Part shown: positions 52,484 through 61,460 of the stretch, piece by piece
Numbering within the stretch: the stretch's first letter is position 1
Layout of the letters: the number at the start of each line of letters is the position of its first letter
DNA from: Methanobacteriota archaeon
GTDB taxonomy: Archaea > Thermoplasmatota > E2 > DHVEG-1
Direction of reading: 5' to 3'
Assembly: GCA_903877165.1 (NCBI GenBank)
Contig: CAIRCU010000012.1
Span: forward strand, 1-64,000
DNA length: 64,000 bases
Made by a program: the position numbers and the translations under genes
The notes under the pieces: model-generated
The model's database searches: none
Told to the model about the DNA's origin: nothing
The model's input: only the letters and a program-made list of their open reading frames with translations

Positions 52484-53335
52484 TTAATATATCCAAGGAG
52501 GATGATTAGGACCTATGCTGCACCAAAGGGCTTTACCGATAAAAAACGATTCTCCATCAAGGAGCTGTAATTTTATACCCAGAAATCCACCTATTCCGGG
52601 GAAGCACTGGACTCCAAACATGAAATAGCGAGGATACGGATATTGTCCCCATAACGTGTTTCCCTCATAGGTTATATTTCCTTTCGGGCCGATGGAATGG
52701 ACCCATCCTATTGAAGGTTCAGCATCTCCAAAGGATATATCGTAGTCGCCAAAAGTCAATGATGAAAAGACGCCTATTGGGCTCCAAAAAGAAACCATGC
52801 TTCCTGCCGTCATGAATGGAAGAAGGAATATTCCGAAATTTGGAAATCCGAATAATCGAATCAAAACAGTAAAGCAAAACGAAGGAATCGCGGAGAATTG
52901 TGAAAAAGAAAGAACGCCCTGGCATTCCCCACTCACCATACATAGATAATTCGATACATTCGTCTTTTTTGCTAAATTATTTCCAGCACGAATAACTGTG
53001 GTTCTTCCTAAACCTGAGGAATCAAATCCCAAAGTTAGAAGATGCAACTGTTCAAGTTTAAAGTAACACTCTGTATACGCTTGAACAAACTCCCTCTGAG
53101 TCGTCGACGATTTGAGATGTGCATGGAAATCCGCGATAAATTCATTCAATGCACAGTACTGTTGCAACGTCAGATGAGCCGTAGTATTCCGACATCCGTT
53201 AATACCATATGTCTCGATACTGATTTCAACGACTGTCTTATCAGAACCTGTTACAACGGATTCGACAATTGTACTGGGAGCGATAACAATACTACATATG
53301 AATAGGGCGATCCCCCAGACAGTAAGTCTATTCAT
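52484..53335 (-). CDS. secreted or membrane-associated protein of unknown function
   Basis: 283 residues. Residues 1-30 (MNRLTVWGIALFICSIVIAPS) form a signal peptide or N-terminal anchor. A helical region (55-100, LTLQQYCALNEFIADFHAHL) is followed by a hydrophobic stretch around 140-185 (FSAIPSFCFTVLIRLFGFP, NFGIFLLPFMTAGSM). A glycine- and aromatic-rich C-terminal domain ends GESFFIGKALWCSIGPNHPPW. I do not recognise the family. The gene is clearly more AT-rich than both neighbours, suggesting acquisition. A TTTATAAG-like element near 53360 (minus strand) supports expression. The plus-strand frame at 53042-53305 is its shadow. Confidence 0.6.
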   Translation of the reverse strand: MNRLTVWGIALFICSIVIAPSTIVESVVTGSDKTVVEISIETYGINGCRNTTAHLTLQQYCALNEFIADFHAHLKSSTTQREFVQAYTECYFKLEQLHLLTLGFDSSGLGRTTVIRAGNNLAKKTNVSNYLCMVSGECQGVLSFSQFSAIPSFCFTVLIRLFGFPNFGIFLLPFMTAGSMVSFWSPIGVFSSLTFGDYDISFGDAEPSIGWVHSIGPKGNITYEGNTLWGQYPYPRYFMFGVQCFPGIGGFLGIKLQLLDGESFFIGKALWCSIGPNHPPWIY

Positions 53336-53554
53336 ACAGCTTCTCCACTATTACTTATAAAAAAGTAATATATCAACCTATTGTATTATTATTTAAATAA
53401 TTCGCGAATAAACCATCGGAAGCCCTAACACTTACCGTTCCATTTCGACGAAATCTCCGGACATCATCATCTTTGTTTATCTTTCTCTTTACAGATAACC
53501 AAAAAGTTTTAACTCAGAAGGCCGTTCCATTCCGGTTCCACCAAAAGGTAGTCT

Positions 53555-54889
53555 ATGGAAGATGCCCTCACAGTCCTAGGAGTCATCACTTCCGACCGGA
53601 AGAAACTGGAGAGCATGGGCATTACCACGCTGGAGCAGATCGCGCTCAGTTCCGTACAGTCCCTGGGCATGGGACCAGGGAAAGGCACGATGCTCATCCA
53701 ACGGGCACGCAACATCCTCGCCAACCAAAACATCCTGGAAATCAGCGTGACCAGCGACGACCTCGTCGAAGTCACGGTCAAGAAACGCGACCGCGCCGTG
53801 GTCAAATCCGTACTGAACGCCTTAGACATCTACGCGGTCGGCTGGGGCAACGCCGCCCTCAGCATTGAAGGCAACATCCTGCGACTCACCCGCAAATCCC
53901 CCGCGTTCTCCCAGGTCATCACCAAAGCCGAAGGACTCCGAGAAATCCTCGAGGCCAAACAAATCCAGGACCAGGAGCGCCATGGCATCACGCTGCCGGA
54001 AGACGCGCTGCACAAATTCGCAAAAGAACGCGGCTTCGCCGGCTTCTGGCACAACGTCTTCCACGAAATCCAAGGCAACGAAACCATGAAAAAAGTCGTC
54101 GCCACCAGCCTCTTCTCAACCTTCGACGAACCCGTACATTCCCTCATCATCGGCGAGCCGGGCAGCAGCAAAACCATGGCCAAGGAGATCATCAGCAGCG
54201 AGTTCACCGACGTCATCACCATCGGCGCCAACACCACACGCTCAGGCTTGGTCTGTCATCTGGGCACCGGCGAACTCGGCGCGCTGCCGCACGCGGACCA
54301 CAAAGTCATCCTCGTCGACGAATTCGACAAGATCCCCGAAGACGACATCGAATACTGCTACGAACTCCTCAGCAACGGCAAATGCAGCGTGCATTCCGCC
54401 AGGCTGCACCAAACCATCGAAAGCCAGTTCATCATGGTCGCCTTCGCCAACCCACGCACCAAAGTCTTTGGTAAACAAGCACTCGACGACATCGGCCTCT
54501 CGCCACTGCTCCTGAGCCGCTGCGCCCTAGTAGTACGCGTGGAAAACATCAGCAAACACGACCGCCTCGAACTCTTCAGAAAAAAATTCTACGGCCACGG
54601 CGAAGCCTACGAAAAACACGACTACTACGACCAATGGGTCAAACTCGCACGCCGCTACCACCCCACCATCACCGCAACAGAGACCGCAGTCGAACGCTAC
54701 CTTCAAGACATGAACGACATCGTCGACACCCACATCAACACCACACTGCGCCGCGACCTGCGCATGTCCGACTACCTCAGACGCATCCCCTTCGCCATCG
54801 CTAGAGCCAACTTCTCGGCCGTCACCAACACCATCCTTAAAGAAGCCATGAGCATCACCCAAGAATCCCTGGAGACATGGGAACCATGA
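53555..54889 (+). CDS. MCM-like AAA+ ATPase with N-terminal helix-hairpin-helix domain
   Basis: 444 residues. The N-terminus (1-58) is a HhH-type helical domain (LESMGITTLEQIALSSVQSL, then GPGKGTMLIQRARNIL), as at the N-terminus of RadA-like proteins. Residues 60-150 are a small beta/alpha region. Then an AAA+ module begins with VFHEIQGNETMKKVVATSLF, similar to the entry of MCM helicases. Walker A is GEPGSSKT (200-207), Walker B VILVDEFDK (251-259), sensor-1 region AFANPRTKVFG, and arginine-finger region LSPLLLSRCALVV (R322). The MCM N-terminal zinc and OB domains are absent, so it is not a replicative MCM. It overlaps nadE by 4 bases. Role unknown; DNA-linked ATPase is the inference. Confidence 0.8.
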   Translation: MEDALTVLGVITSDRKKLESMGITTLEQIALSSVQSLGMGPGKGTMLIQRARNILANQNILEISVTSDDLVEVTVKKRDRAVVKSVLNALDIYAVGWGNAALSIEGNILRLTRKSPAFSQVITKAEGLREILEAKQIQDQERHGITLPEDALHKFAKERGFAGFWHNVFHEIQGNETMKKVVATSLFSTFDEPVHSLIIGEPGSSKTMAKEIISSEFTDVITIGANTTRSGLVCHLGTGELGALPHADHKVILVDEFDKIPEDDIEYCYELLSNGKCSVHSARLHQTIESQFIMVAFANPRTKVFGKQALDDIGLSPLLLSRCALVVRVENISKHDRLELFRKKFYGHGEAYEKHDYYDQWVKLARRYHPTITATETAVERYLQDMNDIVDTHINTTLRRDLRMSDYLRRIPFAIARANFSAVTNTILKEAMSITQESLETWEP

Positions 54890-55707
54890 TCCCGATCCCA
54901 ACTAACCCGGAAGAAGCAGCCACCGTCATCAAAGACTTCATCAAAACCTACATCCGCCAGGCACACGCAGACGGCGTCGTCCTGGGACTCTCAGGCGGCG
55001 TCGACAGCGCCGTCGTCGCCCTCCTCTGCAAACAGGCGTTAGGCAAAAACAGGGTCCTCTGCCTTTTCATGCCCGAAGCAGCCACCCCAGACGACGACCG
55101 CAGACACCAGCAGCTCTTCACCAAGAAATTCGGCATCCCCTGCACCACCATCGACATCAACCCCCTCATCGACACCTACATCGGAGCCCTCGGCGCACGT
55201 CCACCGAAAAAAACCCTGGCGAACATCAAAGCCCGCGCACGCATGATCCTGCTCTTCGCCCACGCCAACCACATGAACCGCCTCGTCTGCGGAACCTCCA
55301 ACAAATCCGAGATGCTCGTCGGCTACTACACCAAGTACGGCGATGGCGGCGTCGACATCCAGCCCATCGGCGACGTCTACAAAACCCAGATCTACGAGAT
55401 CGCACGCTACCTCGGCATCCCAAAACCCATCATCACCAAACCACCCACCGCGGGCCTCTGGGTCGGACAGACCGACGAAGGCGAACTCAAGATGAAATAC
55501 GACACTCTGGACCAGATCCTCATGGGCCTGGAATGCAAACTCCCAACCGAGACCATCCAGCGAGAGGCGCACGTGACCAAGACGCAGGTCCAACGCATCC
55601 GGACCATGCGGGTGAGAAGCCAGCATAAACGCCGCTCGCCCCTCATCCCCAAGCTTGGCATCCGCACGCCTGGCCTCGACTGGCGGTCCCCCGTCCAAGA
55701 AGGATAA
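54886..55707 (+). CDS. nadE: NAD(+) synthetase (ammonia-dependent type)
   Basis: About 273 residues. The enzyme makes NAD+ from deamido-NAD+, ATP and ammonia. The ATP pyrophosphatase P-loop is GLSGGVDSAVVALLC. Further markers are NIKARARMILLFAHAN, LVCGTSNKSEMLVGYYTKYGD, and DVYKTQIYEIARYLGIP. No glutaminase domain is attached. The ATG at 54886 shares ATGA with the stop of the AAA+ gene; an in-frame ATG at 54877 is possible. The C-terminal 30 residues (RSQHKRRSPLIPKLGIRT) are basic and match archaeal NadE. Confidence 0.94.
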   Translation: MIPIPTNPEEAATVIKDFIKTYIRQAHADGVVLGLSGGVDSAVVALLCKQALGKNRVLCLFMPEAATPDDDRRHQQLFTKKFGIPCTTIDINPLIDTYIGALGARPPKKTLANIKARARMILLFAHANHMNRLVCGTSNKSEMLVGYYTKYGDGGVDIQPIGDVYKTQIYEIARYLGIPKPIITKPPTAGLWVGQTDEGELKMKYDTLDQILMGLECKLPTETIQREAHVTKTQVQRIRTMRVRSQHKRRSPLIPKLGIRTPGLDWRSPVQEG

Positions 55708-55719
55708 CCACTTCTTGTT

Positions 55720-58275
55720 CTAATGGAACTTCCAGACGGTGAGGTTGCACGCCGTCGACATGTTCTCATCGTTGTACGCAATCACGCTGAGCTGATGACG
55801 GAACCACGCAGGAGATGACCACGTCCATTGGAACGGCTCAGTCGTCACCGTCGTCTGTAGCACCCCATCGACATAGAACTCGACTTTTTCGATATTCGCA
55901 TGCAGGGAGACCGCAGACGCCTCGACCGTGATGCGACCTATGCAGACCGGGGCGGGAAGCGAAAAGAGCAGATGATCCCGTAGGTACAGCGCGTTCTGCG
56001 GCTTGGTCACCTGCAGATGCACCGCGCTCGGGATGGTCAGCGTCGGATCCCCGTTCAAGATCAACCCGTAGTACCATTCCTGCTCCCACGTCACGTAGGG
56101 CGCTTGACGGTCCCACCACTCATGGTACGCCTCACCAAGGCATTTCCCTTGTCCAAGTGGTGTGGTGAAATCATTGAAATTCAGCATACTGCCGCTCTTC
56201 GAGGATGCGACGTCGCTGAGTGGCACTTTGGTGTTGAAGATATAGGCCCCAGCGAGGTAGTTCTCATCCGTGAACCGCCCAGGGCCACATGAGAAGAGGT
56301 TGAAGAACAGCACCGGGGGATCGCGCTCCTGGATCGTGCTGGAGAAAACCCAGTCGCCATGGTTGTAGAACTCACCGATGTTGAACGGGCAGCCTTCCCC
56401 GATTCCTTTCAGCCAGGTACCGAACGGCGCAGCGTCACCTTCACTCGGCGCAACCGCAGCCTCGCCACCCAAATAATCGGTCGCAAGACGCGTGCCTGCA
56501 TCCGGGTTGACGTACGGGCCGTCGAACAGCCAGGTCCCGATATGCGCTATCGGGGCAGCCTGCGGGTCATAGCTCAAGCCAGGGATCGCCTCGCCGTCAT
56601 GGGTGCAGAACCGGGCGCTGAACCCATAGTCGCCCATCCACTGCGAGATCTTTAGGAGCAGATGGTTCTCGCCGCTCTGAAGCGTAATATTCACACGCGT
56701 CATATCCGGAGTGTAGCCGCCGTAGCGGTTGTCATACAGGACCTCCTGGCCGTTGAGCCAGACTCGCGCACCATCATCGTACCCGAGGCGAAGTTCGCAG
56801 GAGACTGTCGACGAGGAGTACACGCGACAGTAGGCGTAGCAGGCTCCATAGTTCGACTGGTTGCAGTAGGTCGCGAGATTGATGTACGGAGTCGCTGAGG
56901 AAAACGCTGTCCAGATGTCTCCTCCGTTGACGTCACCAGCGTGCGGGTTGAGGCTTGCTTCGTCCACGCTGAGGTAATCCGTGGTGAGGTAATTCCAGAA
57001 ATTATCCGAGATGTCCTGGTGGAATCCGTTGAGTAAGAACCCGCGGATGTATTGACCTTCAGCACCATGTGTGCTGGGATTGTCGAGCTGATAGATAAGG
57101 TCCGGGAAGGCGTTGCCGTCAGGATCCGTGATGCGCACGGAGCTGAGGAAATCGCCGCCGCCTTGGCTGACCTTGATGAGCAGCCGGTTCCATCCCGCCG
57201 TGAGGGTGACGGGGACGTGGAACTGGTCCTGGGTCCAGCCGCCGTACCGGTCGTTACGGTAGACCTCGATGCCGTTGAGCCAGACCGCGATGCCGTCATC
57301 GCATCCCAAGAGAACCTGGGCTTGCCTCTCACTTGGGCTGTAGACGTAGACATGGCCGTACACCACGGACTCAGTGGGCCGGGTGCCGAAGTAGTGCCCG
57401 CCGGAGTAGCTGTGCGCGCAGACCTGGACGTAGTGCTGCCCGAGGTCCATCTGGTTGAGGTAATCCGAGGCGGTAGTGAAGTACCCGTAGTCGTAGCGGG
57501 TGACGTTCTCATGGTAGATGCTGTTCAGGTTCACGTCCATGTCATACCAGTCTTCCTCGACGTACTCCAGGCCGCGCCATGGCTCGATGAGCGTCCCAAC
57601 ACGATAGGCATGATCCTTGGTGAAGTATCCGTTGACCATCGCAGCCTCGGTGTCGTAGGTGAGGCTTGAGGCATCCAGTCTAGCGACATAGACCTCGGGG
57701 GCCATGTCACCGGAGCCTGCGCTGTGTTCCTCGTAGACGCCGTCATGGTCCGGGTCGCTCCATGTGCCGTTGAGGTCCATGTAGAAAAGGTCGCAGGGGA
57801 AGACGTCGCCGCTGACCTCGGCCCAGGCGGCGGTGATGTTGCCGATGAAGAGGACACCATGGGTGCCATTCTGGTAGCGGTCGGTGACCCAGGCTTTGAT
57901 CGCCTCAGGGGTTCCCCCTGAGACGGTGGCAAGATAGGTCTGATAGCCTTCATGGTTGATGTCCGTGAGGTACTGTGTGAGCGCAGATTGGATAGTTGGG
58001 TAGAGGCTTTCGGAGACAAGGATCGCGTAGTTATAGGACGTGGGGTTGGGTAGAGGGGTCTGGAAGCGCGCGGTGGTGAGGGGATGAGTGACAAGGTACT
58101 CTTTGTAGGTTCCGGGGAGGATGCCATTTGGTGCGGTCCATTGGAGTCTGGCGAGTGTGCTGCCGTCCTGCTGATATGAATTTGATGGGTATGCGGTGGT
58201 TGTCGATGGTGCCGCAGCGGTCAGTGGCGAGAGCATGACGGCTGCAAGAAATATGCTGTAAACGAGTCTCTTCAT
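55720..58275 (-). CDS. secreted C25-like peptidase with catalytic domain split by two inserted beta modules
   Basis: 851 residues. A signal peptide (to about A22) leads into an N-terminal C25-like half (80-295, YNYAILVSESLYPTIQSAL, GVLFIGNITAAWAEVSG, YVARLDASSL) ending with the candidate catalytic histidine H288 or H294 in VCAHSYSGGHYFG. Two similar PA14-like modules follow: 305-390 (VLLGCDDGIAVWLNGIEVYR) and 475-560 (LRLGYDDGARVWLNGQEVLY). The C-terminal half supplies the candidate catalytic cysteine C663 (VLFFNLFSCGPGRF) and LILNGDPTLTI, matching the LGDPSL end of the other C25 proteins here. A last Ig-like domain covers about 760-851. In its relatives His and Cys are 42 residues apart; here about 370. 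Confidence 0.7.
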   Translation of the reverse strand: MKRLVYSIFLAAVMLSPLTAAAPSTTTAYPSNSYQQDGSTLARLQWTAPNGILPGTYKEYLVTHPLTTARFQTPLPNPTSYNYAILVSESLYPTIQSALTQYLTDINHEGYQTYLATVSGGTPEAIKAWVTDRYQNGTHGVLFIGNITAAWAEVSGDVFPCDLFYMDLNGTWSDPDHDGVYEEHSAGSGDMAPEVYVARLDASSLTYDTEAAMVNGYFTKDHAYRVGTLIEPWRGLEYVEEDWYDMDVNLNSIYHENVTRYDYGYFTTASDYLNQMDLGQHYVQVCAHSYSGGHYFGTRPTESVVYGHVYVYSPSERQAQVLLGCDDGIAVWLNGIEVYRNDRYGGWTQDQFHVPVTLTAGWNRLLIKVSQGGGDFLSSVRITDPDGNAFPDLIYQLDNPSTHGAEGQYIRGFLLNGFHQDISDNFWNYLTTDYLSVDEASLNPHAGDVNGGDIWTAFSSATPYINLATYCNQSNYGACYAYCRVYSSSTVSCELRLGYDDGARVWLNGQEVLYDNRYGGYTPDMTRVNITLQSGENHLLLKISQWMGDYGFSARFCTHDGEAIPGLSYDPQAAPIAHIGTWLFDGPYVNPDAGTRLATDYLGGEAAVAPSEGDAAPFGTWLKGIGEGCPFNIGEFYNHGDWVFSSTIQERDPPVLFFNLFSCGPGRFTDENYLAGAYIFNTKVPLSDVASSKSGSMLNFNDFTTPLGQGKCLGEAYHEWWDRQAPYVTWEQEWYYGLILNGDPTLTIPSAVHLQVTKPQNALYLRDHLLFSLPAPVCIGRITVEASAVSLHANIEKVEFYVDGVLQTTVTTEPFQWTWSSPAWFRHQLSVIAYNDENMSTACNLTVWKFH

Positions 58276-58362
58276 GAGTTGTGTTCCCCCTGTGTTGGTA
58301 AGGATAGGGTCGTTTGTTCATTTAAGACTTTCTCTAGAATGTAGAGGGGAAAAAGGGGTTTT

Positions 58363-59280
58363 TTAGGTGAACGTAAATTTTTTCCCCGTGATTTTTTCGT
58401 ATGCCTCTTGGTATCTCTTGGTGGTGCCGGCGATGATGTCTGCTGGGAGGTGCGGTGGGGGCGAGTTGCGGTCCCAGCCGGTGGAGAGCAGGTAGTCGCG
58501 GACGGGCTGTTTATCGAAGCTGGGCTGCGGCCGACCCGGCGTGTATTTATCAGCGGGCCAGAAGCGCGAGGAGTCCGGGGTGAGCGCCTCGTCGATCCAG
58601 ATGAGTTGGTCGCCAAAAAGGCCGAACTCGAACTTCGTGTCCGCGATGATGATGCCGCGTGTCTTCGCGTATTTCACTGCGGTCGTGTAGATTTTCAGGG
58701 AATAGTCTTCGATTTGTGTGCTGATCGCTGAGCCGACGAGCTTCTTCATCTCCTCCATCGAGATGTTGAGGTCGTGGCCAGTGGCTGCCTTCGTCGACGG
58801 TGTGAAGAGCGGCTCGTCAAAGGCATCGGACTCCTGCATGCCTTTCGGCAAAGCGATGCCGCAGACGGTCCCGTCCTGTTGGTACGAGCTCCACGCGGAA
58901 CCGGACAGGTATCCTCGGACGATGCATTCGATGGGAACGACCTTGGTCTTCTTCACCAGCATGCTACGGTACTGCAGCTCCTTGGCATAAGGTTGCAGGC
59001 TTGCGGGATAACTGGAGACTTCGGTGGAGATGACCTGGTTGGGGACGATGTCTTTGGTGTAGTCGAACCAGAACTTCGATAGCTGCGTGAGACACGCACC
59101 CTTTGAAGGGATCGGGTCGGGCAGCACGTAGTCGAAGGCGGAAATCCGGTCCGTGGCGATGAGCAGCAGTCGGCCGTCGACTTCGTAGATATCCCGGACT
59201 TTGCCTTTGCTGACGCGTTTCAATGGAAGTGAGGTTTCAGAAATCACGGATGTGGTCGTCTTCACAGGACTCTCCCCCAT
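58363..59280 (-). CDS. purC: phosphoribosylaminoimidazole-succinocarboxamide synthase (SAICAR synthetase)
   Basis: 305 residues, like the longer eukaryote/bacterial-type PurC. The enzyme joins aspartate to CAIR in purine synthesis. Segments: KRVSKGKVRDIYEVDGRLLLIATDRISAF (split here as KGKVRDIYEVDGRLLLI and ATDRISAFDY), VVPIECIVRGYLSGSAW, TPSTKAATGHDLNIS, GIIIADTKFEFGLFGD, IDEALTPDSSRFWPADKY and the C-terminal KITGKKF. It starts 11 bases after the end of metG on the same strand, so the two probably form an operon. No other purine genes are in the window. Confidence 0.95.
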   Translation of the reverse strand: MGESPVKTTTSVISETSLPLKRVSKGKVRDIYEVDGRLLLIATDRISAFDYVLPDPIPSKGACLTQLSKFWFDYTKDIVPNQVISTEVSSYPASLQPYAKELQYRSMLVKKTKVVPIECIVRGYLSGSAWSSYQQDGTVCGIALPKGMQESDAFDEPLFTPSTKAATGHDLNISMEEMKKLVGSAISTQIEDYSLKIYTTAVKYAKTRGIIIADTKFEFGLFGDQLIWIDEALTPDSSRFWPADKYTPGRPQPSFDKQPVRDYLLSTGWDRNSPPPHLPADIIAGTTKRYQEAYEKITGKKFTFT

Positions 59281-59291
59281 TTCGTGGTGGT

Positions 59292-61460
59292 TTATGAGAC
59301 GGTCGCCCCAGGGGCAACCGGCTGGTCTGGGACCACGATATAGCCTTTGGTTTTAAGAGGTTTCCCGTCGTAGACGACCTCGCCTTTCGCATCCACGATC
59401 ATCGGCGCCTGTTTGAACGCGTCGAACTCAAGGACTGGTACGGGTTCGTGCGGGATGCCGTCGACGCCCACCTCGGCGCCAGGCGTACTGTCCTTGGGGT
59501 TGAGGAGAGTGACGATGCCTGCGGCCTTGTCGGTGGCGGCCAGCAGCATACCCTTGGATTCGATGCCGCGGATGACTGCGGGTTTGAGGTTCGTGACCAC
59601 GACGATGAGCTTGCCAGTCATCTGCTCCTTGGTGTAGTAGGGTTTCATGCCTGCGACGATCGTACGCTTCCCAAGAGGCCCGAGGTCGATACCTAGGATG
59701 TAGAGTTTGTCGGCCGAAGGATGGTCTTGGACGTCAAGGACCTTGGCGACGCGCAAGTCAAGCTTGGCGAAAGGATCAGAGGGTGTCACAATCTCGGTTA
59801 ATTCCAGTTTCTTGAATAGAGGTGCCGGCGTCTGCAGCACAGCCTGTGCGGGCAGGTCGCGAAGGCCCGCCTCCCAATGGTGGAGCGGCTGGGTGTGGCC
59901 CAGCATCCGCCAGACGCGCTCCGAGGAGAACGGCAGGTACGGCGCGGTGCAGACCGCGAGGGCTTGGACGATGCGCAGGCAGACGTGCAGGACGGTGGCG
60001 CAGCGGTCCTTGTCCGTTTTCAGCAGCGCCCAGGGCTGGTTCTTGTCGAAGTACTGGTTGCCGAACTGCGCGAGGTTCATCGCCGCACGCAATCCTTTCT
60101 TAAAGGAGCAGTCATGGATGCTGCCGCCGACCTCATGCAGGGTGTCTTTGATCTTCCCGAGAGCCTCCTCGTCCGCTGGTGTGAGGGTGCCGGCGGGAGG
60201 AATCGTGCCGAAGTTCTTGGCGGCGAAGGTGAGGACGCGGTGGACGAAGTTGCCGTAGGTACCGACGAGCTCGTCGTTGTTCTTGGCGACGAAGTCGCTC
60301 CACAGCCAGTCTGTGTCCTTGTTCTCCGGCATGTTGATGGCCAGGTAGTAGCGGATGACGTCCGCGTCGAAGCGCTTGAGGATGTCCGGGACGAAGATGC
60401 CGATGCCGCGGCTCTTGGAGAACTGCTCGCCGCTCAAGGTGAGGTACTCGTTTGCCGGGATGTCGTACGGTAAATTGAGGTCGTGGCCGTACCCAAGGAG
60501 GATTGAGGGCCAGATGATGGAATGGAACGGGATGTTGTCCTTGGCGAGGAAGTAGTAGGTTTTTGCGGCTGGGTCGGTCCACCATTCTTGCCATCTCGTG
60601 GGGGTATGCTGCATTTTCGCCCATTCTTTGCTTGCGGAGAGGTACCCGATGACCGCATCGAACCAGACGTAGATGCATTTGGTTTCGAAGCCGAAGACCG
60701 GGACCTTGATGCCCCAGCTGATGTCGCGGGTGATCGCGCGGTCCTTCAGACCGCCGGCCAGCCAGTTGTTGGTGAACTTCAGGACGTTGGGCTTCCAGAA
60801 TGTCTTGTCCTTGAGCCAGCCCTGCAGTTGGCCTTCGAAGCCGCTGAGGGCGAAGAAGAGGTGCTCGGTCTTCTGTTTGACGGGGGTGCTGCCGCAGAGT
60901 TTGCAGCGGATGGAGATGAGGTCACTAGGGTCTAGGAGTTTGCCGCAGTTGTCGCATTGATCCCCGCGTGCCTCCGGGTAGTTGCAGTGGGGGCAGGTGC
61001 CTTCGACGTAGCGGTCTGGTAGGCTGCGGGCGCAGGTCGGGCAGGTGTACGCATCGATGCTTTTCTTGTAGATGAGTTTCTTCTGGTAGAGGTCCAGGAA
61101 GATCTCTTGGACGGCGGCCTCGTGGTTCACGGTCGTTGTCCGGGTGAAGAGATCGAAGGAGATGCCGAGCTGCAGCATGTTCTCCGTTTGTTCCTTGTGG
61201 TAGCGGTCGACGATGGCCTGCGGCGTTGTCTTCTCCTTGTCCGCCGTGATGGTGATCGGGGTGCCGTGTTCGTCGCTGCCGCTGACCATGAGGACCTGGT
61301 TGCCGATGAGGCGGTGGTACCGGGCGAAGATGTCAGCTGGTAGGTAGCAGCCGGCGACGTGGCCGAGGTGTAGGGAGCCGTTGGCGTACGGCCAGGCGAC
61401 GCCGATGAAGATCTTCTCAGGATTCATAGGGACCCAGCTGGGAGATACCGTGCCCGTCAT
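59292..61460 (-). CDS. metG: methionyl-tRNA synthetase with C-terminal tRNA-binding domain
   Basis: 722 residues. HIGH motif in PYANGSLHLGHVAG; KMSKS-type motif FSKSRG in LTLSGEQFSKSRGIGI. There are two zinc knuckles between them (CPTCARSLPDRYVEGTCPHC and CDNCGKLLDPSDLISIRCKLC). The C-terminal 110 residues are a MetRS-beta/EMAP-II OB-fold domain (DPFAKLDLRVAKVLDVQDHP, GKLIVVVTNLKPAVIRGIESKGM). In many archaea this domain is a separate protein. Two starts are possible: the ATG at 61460 or the in-frame ATG at 61427, which gives the more typical N-terminus MNPEKIFIGVAWPYANG. Confidence 0.95.
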   Translation of the reverse strand: MTGTVSPSWVPMNPEKIFIGVAWPYANGSLHLGHVAGCYLPADIFARYHRLIGNQVLMVSGSDEHGTPITITADKEKTTPQAIVDRYHKEQTENMLQLGISFDLFTRTTTVNHEAAVQEIFLDLYQKKLIYKKSIDAYTCPTCARSLPDRYVEGTCPHCNYPEARGDQCDNCGKLLDPSDLISIRCKLCGSTPVKQKTEHLFFALSGFEGQLQGWLKDKTFWKPNVLKFTNNWLAGGLKDRAITRDISWGIKVPVFGFETKCIYVWFDAVIGYLSASKEWAKMQHTPTRWQEWWTDPAAKTYYFLAKDNIPFHSIIWPSILLGYGHDLNLPYDIPANEYLTLSGEQFSKSRGIGIFVPDILKRFDADVIRYYLAINMPENKDTDWLWSDFVAKNNDELVGTYGNFVHRVLTFAAKNFGTIPPAGTLTPADEEALGKIKDTLHEVGGSIHDCSFKKGLRAAMNLAQFGNQYFDKNQPWALLKTDKDRCATVLHVCLRIVQALAVCTAPYLPFSSERVWRMLGHTQPLHHWEAGLRDLPAQAVLQTPAPLFKKLELTEIVTPSDPFAKLDLRVAKVLDVQDHPSADKLYILGIDLGPLGKRTIVAGMKPYYTKEQMTGKLIVVVTNLKPAVIRGIESKGMLLAATDKAAGIVTLLNPKDSTPGAEVGVDGIPHEPVPVLEFDAFKQAPMIVDAKGEVVYDGKPLKTKGYIVVPDQPVAPGATVS

